The notes under the pieces: model-generated
Told to the model about the DNA's origin: nothing
Seen by the model: the letters and a program-made list of their open reading frames with translations, nothing else
Databases searched by the model: none
Translations under genes and position numbers: made by a program
Part shown: positions 41,579 through 50,683 of the stretch, piece after piece
Layout of the letters: each line of letters begins with the position of its first letter
Position numbering within the stretch: the first letter of the stretch is position 1
Origin: Betaproteobacteria bacterium
GTDB lineage: Bacteria > Pseudomonadota > Gammaproteobacteria > Burkholderiales > JAEUOS01
Direction: 5' to 3'
Length of the DNA: 64,000 bases
Assembly: GCA_028292405.1 (NCBI GenBank)
Contig: JAQGMJ010000049.1
Span: forward strand, 193,353-257,352

Positions 41579-42451
41579 TTATTTCTTGCCGTGCACGTAG
41601 GCATACATCGCGGTGTGATCAGCAGGCTGTGGCAGGCCGCCGTCGGCGGCGCGCCAGACTTCGGTGCAGCTATTGGCAAAAGTGTCCGGCGAGCCGACAG
41701 CCTGGATGAAGGCCAACGCCGTGTCCAGGTCCTTGCGCATCAGGCTCAGCGAAAAGCCCGAGTTGAAGGCGCCGTTGAGCATGAACTGCTCGACCTTGTT
41801 GTCGGTGGTGTTGTTCTTGCCCGTTGAGGCGGAGAACACCTTGTTGGCGATGTGCGGGTCGATGCCGAACTTCTCCGCCGCCGTCAGCGCCTCGCATACC
41901 GCGAGCAGGCCGGAGGCCGAGACGTAGTTGTTCAGCGCTTTCACCGCATGACCCGCGCCCGCGCTGCCCACGTGCACCAGGGTCTTGCCCATTGCTTCGA
42001 ACACCGGCATCGCGCCCTTGACCGCCTCGGCCTCGCCGCCCATCATGATCGCGAGGCTGCCGTCGCGGGCGCGTTTCACGCCGCCGGAAACCGGCGCATC
42101 GATGAAGGCCGGCCCCAGCTCACGCAGCTTCTCCGCGTTCGCCTGGCTTTTGATCGGCTCGGAGGAACTCATGTCGATCAGGCAGCCGCCGCGCGCCAGC
42201 AGCTCAGCCAGGCCTTGTTCCCACAGCAGGCTGTCGACGATCTTGCTGTTGGGCACCATTAAGATGATGGTCGACAGGCCGCCCAGCGTCTCCAGCGTGG
42301 GCGCCAGGGTGAAGCCCGGCTTGCCTTGCAGGTCCTTGGCGTTTTCCGGGCGAACATCGAAGCCGATGACTTCGAAGCCGCCGGCCAGCAGGTTCGCCGC
42401 CATCGGCGCGCCCATCATGCCCAGGCCGATAAAACCGATTTGCCTTGCCAT
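41579..42451 (-). CDS. 3-hydroxyisobutyrate dehydrogenase family NAD(P)-dependent oxidoreductase
   Basis: A 290-residue protein with the Rossmann start IGFIGLGMMGAPMAANLLAGG, the substrate loop FIDAPVSGGVKRARDGSLAIMMGG, and the catalytic-lysine helix GHAVKALNNYVSASGLLAVCEALTAAEKFG (Lys in VKALNN). It belongs to the 3-hydroxyisobutyrate, tartronate-semialdehyde reductase and hydroxybutyrate dehydrogenase family. GGAAG precedes the ATG. It probably reduces or oxidises a 3-hydroxy acid semialdehyde made in the island pathway. The exact substrate is unknown. Confidence 0.88.
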   Translation of the reverse strand: MARQIGFIGLGMMGAPMAANLLAGGFEVIGFDVRPENAKDLQGKPGFTLAPTLETLGGLSTIILMVPNSKIVDSLLWEQGLAELLARGGCLIDMSSSEPIKSQANAEKLRELGPAFIDAPVSGGVKRARDGSLAIMMGGEAEAVKGAMPVFEAMGKTLVHVGSAGAGHAVKALNNYVSASGLLAVCEALTAAEKFGIDPHIANKVFSASTGKNNTTDNKVEQFMLNGAFNSGFSLSLMRKDLDTALAFIQAVGSPDTFANSCTEVWRAADGGLPQPADHTAMYAYVHGKK

Positions 42452-42497
42452 ATGAATTTCTTCCGGGTTTATGTTGAGCCAGCGCGCACAGGTGCCG

Positions 42498-43667
42498 TCA
42501 GGCCACCGTCTCGCGAAGCAAGGTGAACTTGGCGAGCGCGGCTTCGTCGACGGTCACGCCCAGACCCGGCCCGGTGGGCACTTCCACGCAACCGTTCTTG
42601 ATCACGAAGTCGGTTTCCGGCACCAGCGGGTCGGGCGCGGTGGCATTCAGGCCGAACAGGAATTCACCCGCCCCCATCATGCGTTTGACCGGCGTGCTGG
42701 CGTAGAAATGCGCGCCGGCCGCGGCTTCCAGTTGCGACTGCACCGCCAGGCCGCCGATGTTGAGCGCTATGTTGGATGCCTCGCCTACGGCGCCGATCTT
42801 GCGCGCCGGGGTGATGCCGCCGACCTTGTAGAGCTTGATGCAATAGGCGTCCACCGCATCGGCTTCGGCTAACGCATAAGCATCCTGCAGCGTAAATAGC
42901 GACTCGTCGGCCATCACCGGAATGCCTTGCGCCTGGCGGCGGATTTCCGCCAGCCCGCGCAGGTCGCGGCGCGCCACCGGCTGCTCGATGTAGCCCAGGT
43001 CCATCGGCATCATCGCGTGGATGGCGAGCAGGGAATCGGACAGGCTCCAGCCCGTGTTCGGGTCGATGCCGATGGTGATGTCAGGCCCGACAGCCTTGCG
43101 CACGGCCTCGAAATGCTTGACGTCCTGGCGCCAGCCGCGGCGGTCCGCCGCCTTGATGCACAGCACCTTGATGTCGAACTCTTCCACCGCGCGCGTCGCT
43201 TCCGTCACGATGGTGCCGACATCGTCGGCCAGGCTGACCGACCACTCCAGCGGAATCACAGGCTGGCAGCAGCCGCCGATCAGGTTGTGCACCGGCTGCT
43301 TCAAGGCCTTGCCCATCGCGTCGTAAAGCGCAATGTCCAGCACGGCGCGCGCCGCCGGGTTGCCGGCCAGGCGCTGATCGAACATCTGGTTGATCGATTC
43401 GATCTCGAAAATGCTCTTTCCCAGCATTGCCGGCCCATAGATTTCCTTGATCGCGGCTACCACGCTGTGGGTGGTGTCGGAAACGAAGTGCCCCGGGCTG
43501 ATCGGTCGAATCTGCGCGGTGCCGATGACGCCGTCGGCGTAGATGCGCACCAGCACCGGCTTGGAGAGCAAGCTGGCAGGCGGCCCCGTATCCCAGCTGC
43601 CGGAGGAGAAGATGCGCTTGACGCGCACCGGGATGTCGGTGACGAAAATCTCTATCTTGTCGATCAT
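42498..43667 (-). CDS. Enolase-superfamily enzyme, muconate cycloisomerase-like
   Basis: A 389-residue protein beginning MIDKIEIFVTDIPVRVKRIFSSGSWDTG. Metal ligands are visible in IGIDPNTGW (Asp), GYIEQPVARRD (Glu) and VMADESLFT (Asp/Glu). The catalytic strand reads VLCIKAADRRGW, so the KxK pair of the muconate-lactonizing group is CxK. The other lysine lies in YCIKLYKVGGI. It is a second member of the superfamily in the island, different from the mandelate-racemase-like one at 21006. Likely a lactone-forming, racemising or dehydrating enzyme. Confidence 0.85.
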   Translation of the reverse strand: MIDKIEIFVTDIPVRVKRIFSSGSWDTGPPASLLSKPVLVRIYADGVIGTAQIRPISPGHFVSDTTHSVVAAIKEIYGPAMLGKSIFEIESINQMFDQRLAGNPAARAVLDIALYDAMGKALKQPVHNLIGGCCQPVIPLEWSVSLADDVGTIVTEATRAVEEFDIKVLCIKAADRRGWRQDVKHFEAVRKAVGPDITIGIDPNTGWSLSDSLLAIHAMMPMDLGYIEQPVARRDLRGLAEIRRQAQGIPVMADESLFTLQDAYALAEADAVDAYCIKLYKVGGITPARKIGAVGEASNIALNIGGLAVQSQLEAAAGAHFYASTPVKRMMGAGEFLFGLNATAPDPLVPETDFVIKNGCVEVPTGPGLGVTVDEAALAKFTLLRETVA

Positions 43668-43704
43668 GGATGTTTTTGCCGGCTGCACTGCGGATACGGA
43701 ACGC

Positions 43705-44697
43705 TCACCCTTCGGATTTCAGATTCAGTTCGCGGATCAGCGTGCGCCACTTGGTGGCTTCCTCGTTCAGGTATTTGTTGAACTCCTCCGGCGTATTGGG
43801 CACGATCTCGAAGCCCATTTTCAGCATCTGCTGCCTGACGGCAGGCGTGGCGATGGCGGCGGACATCTCCTTGTTAATACGCTCGACGATCTCCTTGGGC
43901 ATACCGGGCGGGCCGACCAGGCCGAACCAGGTCAGCACCTCGTAACCCTCGTAGCCGGATTCGGCGATGGTCGGAATTTGCGGCACCACCGGCGAGCGCT
44001 TGGCGCCTGTGATGGCAATCGGCCGCAGCTTGCCGCCTTCCACATACGGCATCAGCGCGGAAATGCTCGAGGTCAGCATGTCCACCTGGCCGCTCAGCAG
44101 GTCGACGATGGCCGCGCTGTCTCCCTTGTAGTGGATCGGCGTGATGTTGATCTTCGCCACCTTCTTGAACAGCTCCATCGACATGTGCGGCGAGGAGCCG
44201 ATGCCGCCGGTGCCGAAATTGATCTTGCCGGGGTTCGCGCGGGCGAAGTTGACGATGTCGGCCAGGCTCTTGTGCGGCGAGGCTGCCGGCACCACCATCA
44301 GCAGCGGGTTATGCACCACGCGGATGATCGTGGTGACATCCTTTACCGGGTCGAAGTTCGCCTTGGTCAGCAGATAGGGCGCCACCGCGTGGCTGGTCTG
44401 GCTGGCGAGATAAAGCGTATAGCCGTCCGGCGGCGAATGCGCAACAATGTCGGCGCCGATGGTGCCCGCCGCCCCCGGCCGGTTGTCGACGATCACCGAT
44501 TGCCCGAGGCGCTCGGCCAGTTGCTGCGCGGCGATGCGCCCGACGATATCCGACGGCCCGCCGGCGGTGAAGCCAACGACGATGCGCGTCTGCTTCGACG
44601 GATAGCCCTGGGCCGACGCCGGCAGCGCGGGGGCGAGCCCCGCCAGGCCGATCAAGCCGATTATCTGTCGCCGCGTTTGCTGCCTGGTTCGCCGCAT
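43705..44697 (-). CDS. TTT/Bug-family periplasmic substrate-binding protein
   Basis: A 330-residue protein whose N-terminus MRRTRQQTRRQIIGLIGLAG has twin arginines followed by a hydrophobic stretch. The mature start YPSKQTRIVVGFTAGGPSDIVGRIAAQQ is followed by IVDNRPGAAGTIGADIVAHSPPDG, INFGTGGIGSSPHMSMELF and PIHYKGDSAAIVDLLSGQV. GGAG precedes the ATG. The gene lies between the enolase-family and GMC genes on the same strand. The arginine-rich start could be a twin-arginine signal but is not a strict match. Confidence 0.9.
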   Translation of the reverse strand: MRRTRQQTRRQIIGLIGLAGLAPALPASAQGYPSKQTRIVVGFTAGGPSDIVGRIAAQQLAERLGQSVIVDNRPGAAGTIGADIVAHSPPDGYTLYLASQTSHAVAPYLLTKANFDPVKDVTTIIRVVHNPLLMVVPAASPHKSLADIVNFARANPGKINFGTGGIGSSPHMSMELFKKVAKINITPIHYKGDSAAIVDLLSGQVDMLTSSISALMPYVEGGKLRPIAITGAKRSPVVPQIPTIAESGYEGYEVLTWFGLVGPPGMPKEIVERINKEMSAAIATPAVRQQMLKMGFEIVPNTPEEFNKYLNEEATKWRTLIRELNLKSEG

Positions 44698-44739
44698 GTA
44701 TTGGTCTCCGGATCGTTTTTATGAATCGTCGCGCGGCGC

Positions 44740-46371
44740 TCAGGCTGCCGCGAGCATGAAGTCGGCACCCTTTTCGCCGATGGCGATCGAGGGAATATTG
44801 GTATTGGAAGAGGGGATGGTCGGGCAGATGCCGGAGTCGATCACCCGCAAGCCCCCGATGCCGTGCACCCGCAGTTGCGGGTCGACCACCGCCATGTTGT
44901 CCACGCCCATCTTGGTGGTGCCTACCATATGCCAGGAGGTCTGGATGGTGTTGCGGATGTAATCCATCAGTTCCTTCTCGTCGAGCACGTTCGGCCCCGG
45001 ACGCGTTTCGCGCACCACCATCGGCTTGAGCGCCGGCATTTTCGCCACTTCGCGCGATAGCTTGAAGGCCTTGAGAAAGAGTTGCGCGTCTTCCTCGTTC
45101 GACAGATATTTCGGATCCATCGCCGCCTGCTGCTTGGGGTCGCGCGACTGGATGTGCAGGGTGCCGCGCGACTTCGGCTGCAGCGCGGTGATACCGAAGG
45201 TGAAGCCGGGGAACAGGTCCATGCCCTTTTTCGGCGTGCGCGCGTAGCGGTCGGCGCCGGACAGCGGCAGCAGGCGCAATACCAGGTCGGGCTGCTTGAG
45301 CGACTTGTCGCTGCGGTAGTTCATCTGCGCGGTGGCCGAGCAGATCGTCAGCAGGCCCTCGCGCTTGAAAATGAAGCGCGCGCCTTCCTTCATTTTCATC
45401 ATCGGGCTGCGCAGCACGTCGTTGATGGTGATCGGCTGCGCGCACTCGAAGGTGATGCGCGTGTTCGGGTGGTCGCGCAGGTTTTCGCCGACGCCGGGCA
45501 GATGGTGCTGCACCTCGATGCCGTGCGCGCGCAACACGGCCTCGTTGCCGATGCCGGAGAGTTCGAGAATCTGCGGTGACGCCAGTGGTCCCGCCGAGAT
45601 CGACACTTCCTTGCGCGCCTTGACCTTGAAATGGGTGTTGCCGACGATGTACTCGACGCCGGTGGCGCGCTTGCCTTCCAGCAGCACGCGCGCCACGGTG
45701 GCGTCGGTGATGATGGTGAGGTTCTGTCGGTTGCGCGAAGGCTGCAGGTAGCCCGCCGCGGAGCTGTTGCGCAGGCCCTTGCGGGTGGAGTACTGCAGGT
45801 AGAAGACGCCCTCGTAGCTGCCGTCGTTGTAGTCCGGCAGTTCGCGATAGCCCGCTTCGCTGCAGGCGCCGATGAAGGCATCGGACAAGCGGTCGAATTT
45901 GTCCAGCCGGGTGCAGTGGATGCGCCCGCCGCTGCCGCGCACGCTGCCATCGCCTTCCGGAAAATCCTCCAGTCGCTTGAAGATCGGGAGCATGTCGGCG
46001 TAACCCCAGCCGGGGCAGCCGTTGTCGCGCCAGCTGTCGTACTCCTGCGGGTCGCCGCGGACGAACAGGTTGCCGTTGATCGAACCCGATCCGCCGATCA
46101 CCCGGCCGCGGGTCCAGCGCTGCGGCTTGTTGTTCAGGTGCACCTGCGGCTCCGTCATGTAGGGCCAGGTGTAGTTCGCGTCGTTCAGGATATTGGCGAC
46201 GAACAGCGGAATCTTGATATTGATGCTGTTGGCCGGCGGGCCCGCCTCGATCAGCAGGACGCTGTTCTTGCCGTCGGCCGAGAGCCGCTCCGCCACTACG
46301 CAGCCGGAAGCGCCGGCCCCGCAAACCACATAATCAAACTCCGCGTTGTCCGGGAGGCTTGTGACGTACAT
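44740..46371 (-). CDS. GMC family FAD-dependent oxidoreductase (choline/alcohol dehydrogenase type)
   Basis: A 543-residue protein with FDYVVCGAGASGCVVAERLS (FAD dinucleotide motif) near residue 12, the GMC signature around RGRVIGGSGSINGNLFVRG, and the C-terminal active-site region TSWHMVGTTKMG with RVIDSGICPTIPSSNTNIPSIAIGEKGADFM. It oxidises a primary alcohol or polyol to an aldehyde. The aldehyde dehydrogenase at 22176, whose promoter shares the same AT-rich motif, could act next. GGAGACAGC precedes the ATG. Confidence 0.9.
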   Translation of the reverse strand: MYVTSLPDNAEFDYVVCGAGASGCVVAERLSADGKNSVLLIEAGPPANSINIKIPLFVANILNDANYTWPYMTEPQVHLNNKPQRWTRGRVIGGSGSINGNLFVRGDPQEYDSWRDNGCPGWGYADMLPIFKRLEDFPEGDGSVRGSGGRIHCTRLDKFDRLSDAFIGACSEAGYRELPDYNDGSYEGVFYLQYSTRKGLRNSSAAGYLQPSRNRQNLTIITDATVARVLLEGKRATGVEYIVGNTHFKVKARKEVSISAGPLASPQILELSGIGNEAVLRAHGIEVQHHLPGVGENLRDHPNTRITFECAQPITINDVLRSPMMKMKEGARFIFKREGLLTICSATAQMNYRSDKSLKQPDLVLRLLPLSGADRYARTPKKGMDLFPGFTFGITALQPKSRGTLHIQSRDPKQQAAMDPKYLSNEEDAQLFLKAFKLSREVAKMPALKPMVVRETRPGPNVLDEKELMDYIRNTIQTSWHMVGTTKMGVDNMAVVDPQLRVHGIGGLRVIDSGICPTIPSSNTNIPSIAIGEKGADFMLAAA

Positions 46372-46449
46372 GCTGTCTCCGATTATCGTTTTTATGCCCT
46401 GATTGCACCTGCGGGCTGCTATCGATCGGAGAAGTTACAAGCTTTGTTG

Positions 46450-46472
46450 CATAACATAAAATAATATTTATG
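46450..46472 (-). promoter_or_regulatory. AT-rich shared promoter motif, copy C (GMC oxidoreductase)
   Basis: In gene orientation the core is AAATATTATTTTATGTTATG, one mismatch from copy B at 23794-23813. It is 79 bases upstream of the GMC start codon. On the + strand the inner part is a perfect inverted repeat CATAAA-ATAATA-TTTATG (46455-46472), which suggests a dimeric regulator. It ties this gene to the aldehyde dehydrogenase and receptor genes 22.6 kb away. Confidence 0.6.
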
Positions 46473-46572
46473 AATCGTAGTATCGGAAAATGGAATGTTG
46501 TAGCCGGGGTCCGGCGCGGGCGTACGGCCGTCGAAAACCGATCGCGGATGCAGAAAGGCCGCGCCGCCAGCG

Positions 46573-46821
46573 CTATTCGATAATGCCCTCGAGCGCATCG
46601 ATCGCCTCCCGCGTCAGGCGTTCAGCGGTGCTGTGCTGCTCCTCTTCCGGAGGCGGCAGAGTGAAGGCGTATTCACCGCCGGGATGGCCCTTGGCTTCCT
46701 CGCCAAAGCGCACCGCCGCCGTCCAGCCCAGCGCGTTGCCGCGCATGCCATAGGTGACCTTGTAGGCGTACTCGCGGCGCAGCCCTGCCCGGCGAACGTA
46801 TGAGCCTTCGAACTGCGGCAT
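46573..46821 (-). CDS. Hypothetical protein, 82 residues
   Basis: A small soluble protein (MPQFEGSYVRRAGLRREYAYKVTYGMRGNALGWTAAVRFG is split here by a turn-rich stretch) ending in a helical HSTAERLTREAIDALEGIIE. AGCGAGG lies about seven bases upstream of the ATG and the composition is normal for the region. No family recognised. It lies alone between the GMC gene and the divergent binding-protein gene. Confidence 0.55.
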   Translation of the reverse strand: MPQFEGSYVRRAGLRREYAYKVTYGMRGNALGWTAAVRFGEEAKGHPGGEYAFTLPPPEEEQHSTAERLTREAIDALEGIIE

Positions 46822-47108
46822 CGCGCACCTCGCTTTTGCGGGAAATTTGCTTCGGTTTCATCCAATGGACAAATCCGCGCCGGGAAAATTCCGCATCGTT
46901 TTTACGCGGCGAGGAAATATGACAAACGGTTTGTCCTCTGAAAACCACGGCTGTCCGCATCTTTTAGAAAAATGGCGCGATTTCAGTGCTGGCGCGCTTG
47001 CGTATTGCCGTGCTCAAGAGTGACAATCGGGTGTCGGGCCAGCGCGGCGGCGCCCGATTATTTCAAACGGGGAAAGATGTGAAAGCCGCGTCAGGCGAAC
47101 GGGAGAGG

Positions 47109-48446
47109 ATGCCCAGCCCATGGGTAGGGCAGGGGGCGGGCGGTCGTCTGCATTTTCAAAAGCCTGCGACGGTTTTTTTTCTCGCGCTGTTCCTTGTCCT
47201 GGCCGTAACCGGTGGCGCCGCGCAGGCCGAGCCGCTGGAGATTTCCTTCTACTACCCGGTGGCCGTCGGCGGCCCGCTGACCAAGATTATCGACGGGTTC
47301 GCGGCGGAATTCGAAAAGGAACACCCGGCCATCCGCGTCAGGCCGGTGTATTCCGGTACCTACAAGGAATCCATCGCCAAGGCGATCACCGCACATAAAA
47401 GCGGGGTGCCGCCGGCGGCGGCCGTGCTGCTTTCAACCGATATGCATTCGCTGATCGACAACGAGGCGATCGTCCCCTTCGACGAACTGATCGCCACCCC
47501 GGAAGACAAGCTCTGGCTGCGCAGCTTCCATCCCGCGCTGATGACCAACAGCCTGGCCGGCGGGCGCACCTGGGGTATTCCGTTCCAGCGCTCGACCATC
47601 CTCCTCTACTGGAACAAAGCGGCGTTCAAGGCGGCCGGGCTGGACCCGGCACATCCCCCCGCGAATCGTCAGGAAATGCTTAGCCTTGCGCGCAAGCTGA
47701 CCCTCTCCGATGGCCGCGGGCGGGTCGAGCAATGGGGCATCCAGATCCCCTCGTCGATATTTTCCTACTGGATGTTCCAGGGTCTGACCATCGGCAGCGG
47801 CATTGCCCTGACCAACCCGGCCGGTACCATCACCCGATTCGACGACCCCGGCGCCATCGAGGCGCTGCAGTTCTGGGTCGACCTGGCGCGCAAGGAAAAG
47901 GTGCACGCGCCGGGCATCGTCGAGTGGGGCGCCACCCCGCAGGATTTCATTGCCGGGCGCACCGCGATGACCTGGATGAGCAGCGGCAACCTGGGCAACG
48001 TGCGCGACAACGCCAAGTTCGACTTCGGCGTGGCCATGCTGCCCGGCGGGGTAGGGCGCGGTTCGCCCACCGGCGGGGGCAACTTCTATATCTTCAGGGG
48101 CGCCAGCGCGCAGCAGCAGCGCGCCGCCTTCACCTTCATTCAGTGGGTCACCGCCCCGGAGCGTGCCGCACGCTGGAGCATCGCCACCGGCTACATTGCG
48201 GTCCGCGAAGATGCCTGGGCTACCCCGGAGATGAATCGCTACCTCGCCGAATTTCCCGCCGGCGCGGTGGCGCGCGACCAGCTCTCCAGCTCCGCCGCCG
48301 AGCTTTCCACCCACCGCAACCAGCGGGTGACGCAGGCGCTGAACAAGGGCCTGCGTGATGCGCTTACCGGCGCCAAAACCCCGGAACAGGCGCTGCGCGG
48401 CGCGCAACTCGAGTCGGCCGCCATCCTGCGGCCGTTCCAGCGATGA
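47109..48446 (+). CDS. Extracellular solute-binding protein, family 1 (UgpB-like), paired with a kinase
   Basis: About 445 residues with a signal peptide (TVFFLALFLVLAVTGGAAQA) and mature start EPLEISFYYPVAVGGPLTKIIDGFAAEFEKEHP, similar to glycerol-3-phosphate-type binding proteins. RTWGIPFQRSTILLYWNKAAFKAAGLDP is a family hallmark. The start is uncertain: ATG at 47109 sits right after GGGAGAGG, and a GTG at 47079 with GGGGAAAG upstream would add ten residues. No permease or ATPase genes adjoin it. Instead its stop overlaps the start of the CHASE hybrid kinase (ATGA), so it may present ligand to the kinase. Confidence 0.85.
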   Translation: MPSPWVGQGAGGRLHFQKPATVFFLALFLVLAVTGGAAQAEPLEISFYYPVAVGGPLTKIIDGFAAEFEKEHPAIRVRPVYSGTYKESIAKAITAHKSGVPPAAAVLLSTDMHSLIDNEAIVPFDELIATPEDKLWLRSFHPALMTNSLAGGRTWGIPFQRSTILLYWNKAAFKAAGLDPAHPPANRQEMLSLARKLTLSDGRGRVEQWGIQIPSSIFSYWMFQGLTIGSGIALTNPAGTITRFDDPGAIEALQFWVDLARKEKVHAPGIVEWGATPQDFIAGRTAMTWMSSGNLGNVRDNAKFDFGVAMLPGGVGRGSPTGGGNFYIFRGASAQQQRAAFTFIQWVTAPERAARWSIATGYIAVREDAWATPEMNRYLAEFPAGAVARDQLSSSAAELSTHRNQRVTQALNKGLRDALTGAKTPEQALRGAQLESAAILRPFQR

Positions 48447-50626
48447 GCCTGATCTCCGCGACTTCGCACAAGGCTCCGTGGTTACGCAGCTGGGGGCTGC
48501 TGGGCTATGCCGTTCCGCTCCTGGTGCTGGCGGCCATCCTGGGGGTCACCTATCAGCTGTGGCAGCAGGAATGGCGCAATATCGAGCGCGAAACCCGCAC
48601 CAATTTCGACTTCCGCACCCGCGAGGCGATCGTGCGCATCGAGCAGCGCATGCGCTCCTACGAGCAGGTGCTGCATGCCGCCGACGGCCTGTTCCAGGCT
48701 TCTGCCAAGGTCGGGCGCGACGAGTTCCACAGTTTTATCGGCAACCTGCAACTGAAGGCCAACTATCCCGGTATCCAGGAAGTCGGCTATTGCGCCCTCG
48801 GGCCGGGTTTAAACACACCAGGTCAGCGCTGTCCGGTGGTCTACCTGGAGTCGGTCACAGGCACCGACCAGAAGGCGTTGGGCTACGACAATTTTGCCGA
48901 CGTGGTACGGCGCGACGCCATGGAACTGGCGCGTGACACCGGCAAGGTGGCCATTTCCAACAAGGTCAAACTGCTCGACGAGGACGCCGAAGTTGCGCAA
49001 ACCGGCATGCGCATGTACCTGCCGGTGTATCGCAAGGGCGCGGTGCTCATCGATGCCGGCAGCCGGCGTGCCAACCTGGCCGGCTGGATATACGCCACCT
49101 TCGACCTCGACACACTGACCGAAAGCCTGATCGGCCCGCGCGGCGCCGAAGTCGCCGTGGAGGTGGTCGACGACGCCACCCTGCCGGAAAGCAGCGAACT
49201 GTTCGACTCCGATAGCGATCGCGTCGGCGGCGAATCGGCGGTGCGCCTGCTCACCGATGCCCGCAGCATCGACATCGGCGGCTATACCTGGACCATCACC
49301 GTGCGCTCGCTGCCCGACCTGGTCTCGCCGCTGGTGATCGGCAAGACCCGGCTGATCGCCAACGGCGGCATCGGCGCCGCCATCGGCCTGGCCTTCTTCA
49401 CCTGGTTTTTCATGCGCGGCCGATCGCGCGCCCTGCTGTCGGCGCAAAAACTGATCGAGCGCGACGCCATGCTCACCGCCGCCACCGCCCAGGCCGAGGC
49501 CGCCAACGCGTCGAAAAGCCGCTTTCTCGCCGCCGTCAGCCACGACCTGCGCCAGCCGCTGCAATCCCTATTGTTGCTCACCTCGGTGCTCAAGCGCCGC
49601 CATGCGGACGCCGGCAGCGCGGCGATCATCAAGCCGATGGAAGCGTCGATCTTCGCGCTGAAGGAGTTGCTCGACAGCCTGCTCGACCTGTCCAAGCTCG
49701 ATGCCGGCGCGGTCACGCCGAGTCCGCAAGCCGTGCTCCTGGCCGACCTGCTGGAACGCCTGGACAACGAATTCCGCACCCAGATCGAAATCAAGGGACT
49801 GCGCCTGCGGGTGCGCCTGCCGCGGCGGCGCGCGCCGGCCAATGCCGCCGTGCTGACCGACCCGGCCTTGCTGATGGCGATCCTGCGCAACCTGCTGAGC
49901 AACGCCGCCAACCATACCCGCGCTGGCGGCATCCTGGTCGGCTGCCGCCAGCGCGGGGAGCGAATCCTGATCCAGGTATGGGACACCGGCACAGGCATTC
50001 CCGCGGCCGAACTCGACAACATTTTCGAAGAGTACTACCAGCTCAACAATCCGGGGCGCGACCGCGCGCTCGGCCTGGGACTTGGACTGGCGATCGTCGA
50101 GCGCATCTCGAAGCTGCTCGGCCACCCGGTGCGGGTACGTTCGCGCTACGGCAAGGGCTCGGTATTCGAAGTAGGGGTGGGACTGACGGCCGCGGCGCCG
50201 CGGCCGCCCGCCGTGCCGCAGGCGCCGGCCGCTTCGCATGCCGCCGCCATTCTGGTGCTGGATGATGATCCCACCGTGTTGCAAAGCACCGGCCTGTTCC
50301 TGCAGCAGCTCGGTTACCAGCCGCTGCTGGCCGGTGGCGTGCAAAGGGCCATTGCCATCCTGCAAGGGCGTGCCATGCTGCCGCAAGCCATCCTCGCCGA
50401 CTACCGCCTCAATGGGGTAGAGACCGGCATCGAAGCGGTGCAGGCGATCCGCGCGGAATTGCGCAGCGCCATTCCGGCCATCCTGCTCACAGGTGACCTG
50501 CGCCCGGAATTGCTGCAGGAAGCGCGCGCGGCCGGATGCGACCTGCTGCATAAACCGGTCGATCCGGAAAAACTCGATGCATTGCTCGCGCGCCTGCTGG
50601 AGCAGCCCTCAAGCGTGTTGGAGTGA
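48443..50626 (+). CDS. CHASE-domain hybrid sensor histidine kinase
   Basis: A 727-residue protein. An N-terminal helix (YAVPLLVLAAILGVTYQLW) is followed by a periplasmic CHASE domain of about 240 residues (FDFRTREAIVRIEQRMRSYEQVLHAADGLF, YPGIQEVGYC, PVVYLESVTG). A second helix (GGIGAAIGLAFFTWFFM) leads to HisKA with phospho-His in AVSHDLRQPLQSLLLL, HATPase (NLLSNAANHT, DTGTGIPAAELDNIFEEYYQ, GLGLGLAIVERI), and a receiver domain (VLDDDPTVLQ, phospho-Asp in ILADYRLNGVE, Lys in LLHKPVDPEKL). It has no output domain, so it must pass phosphate on. It is translationally coupled to the preceding binding protein. Confidence 0.92.
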   Translation: MSLISATSHKAPWLRSWGLLGYAVPLLVLAAILGVTYQLWQQEWRNIERETRTNFDFRTREAIVRIEQRMRSYEQVLHAADGLFQASAKVGRDEFHSFIGNLQLKANYPGIQEVGYCALGPGLNTPGQRCPVVYLESVTGTDQKALGYDNFADVVRRDAMELARDTGKVAISNKVKLLDEDAEVAQTGMRMYLPVYRKGAVLIDAGSRRANLAGWIYATFDLDTLTESLIGPRGAEVAVEVVDDATLPESSELFDSDSDRVGGESAVRLLTDARSIDIGGYTWTITVRSLPDLVSPLVIGKTRLIANGGIGAAIGLAFFTWFFMRGRSRALLSAQKLIERDAMLTAATAQAEAANASKSRFLAAVSHDLRQPLQSLLLLTSVLKRRHADAGSAAIIKPMEASIFALKELLDSLLDLSKLDAGAVTPSPQAVLLADLLERLDNEFRTQIEIKGLRLRVRLPRRRAPANAAVLTDPALLMAILRNLLSNAANHTRAGGILVGCRQRGERILIQVWDTGTGIPAAELDNIFEEYYQLNNPGRDRALGLGLGLAIVERISKLLGHPVRVRSRYGKGSVFEVGVGLTAAAPRPPAVPQAPAASHAAAILVLDDDPTVLQSTGLFLQQLGYQPLLAGGVQRAIAILQGRAMLPQAILADYRLNGVETGIEAVQAIRAELRSAIPAILLTGDLRPELLQEARAAGCDLLHKPVDPEKLDALLARLLEQPSSVLE

Positions 50627-50683
50627 CAATCCGGCGCCGGCGATGATGACGCGAGCATATGGATTTGACTGCACTGCATAGCG

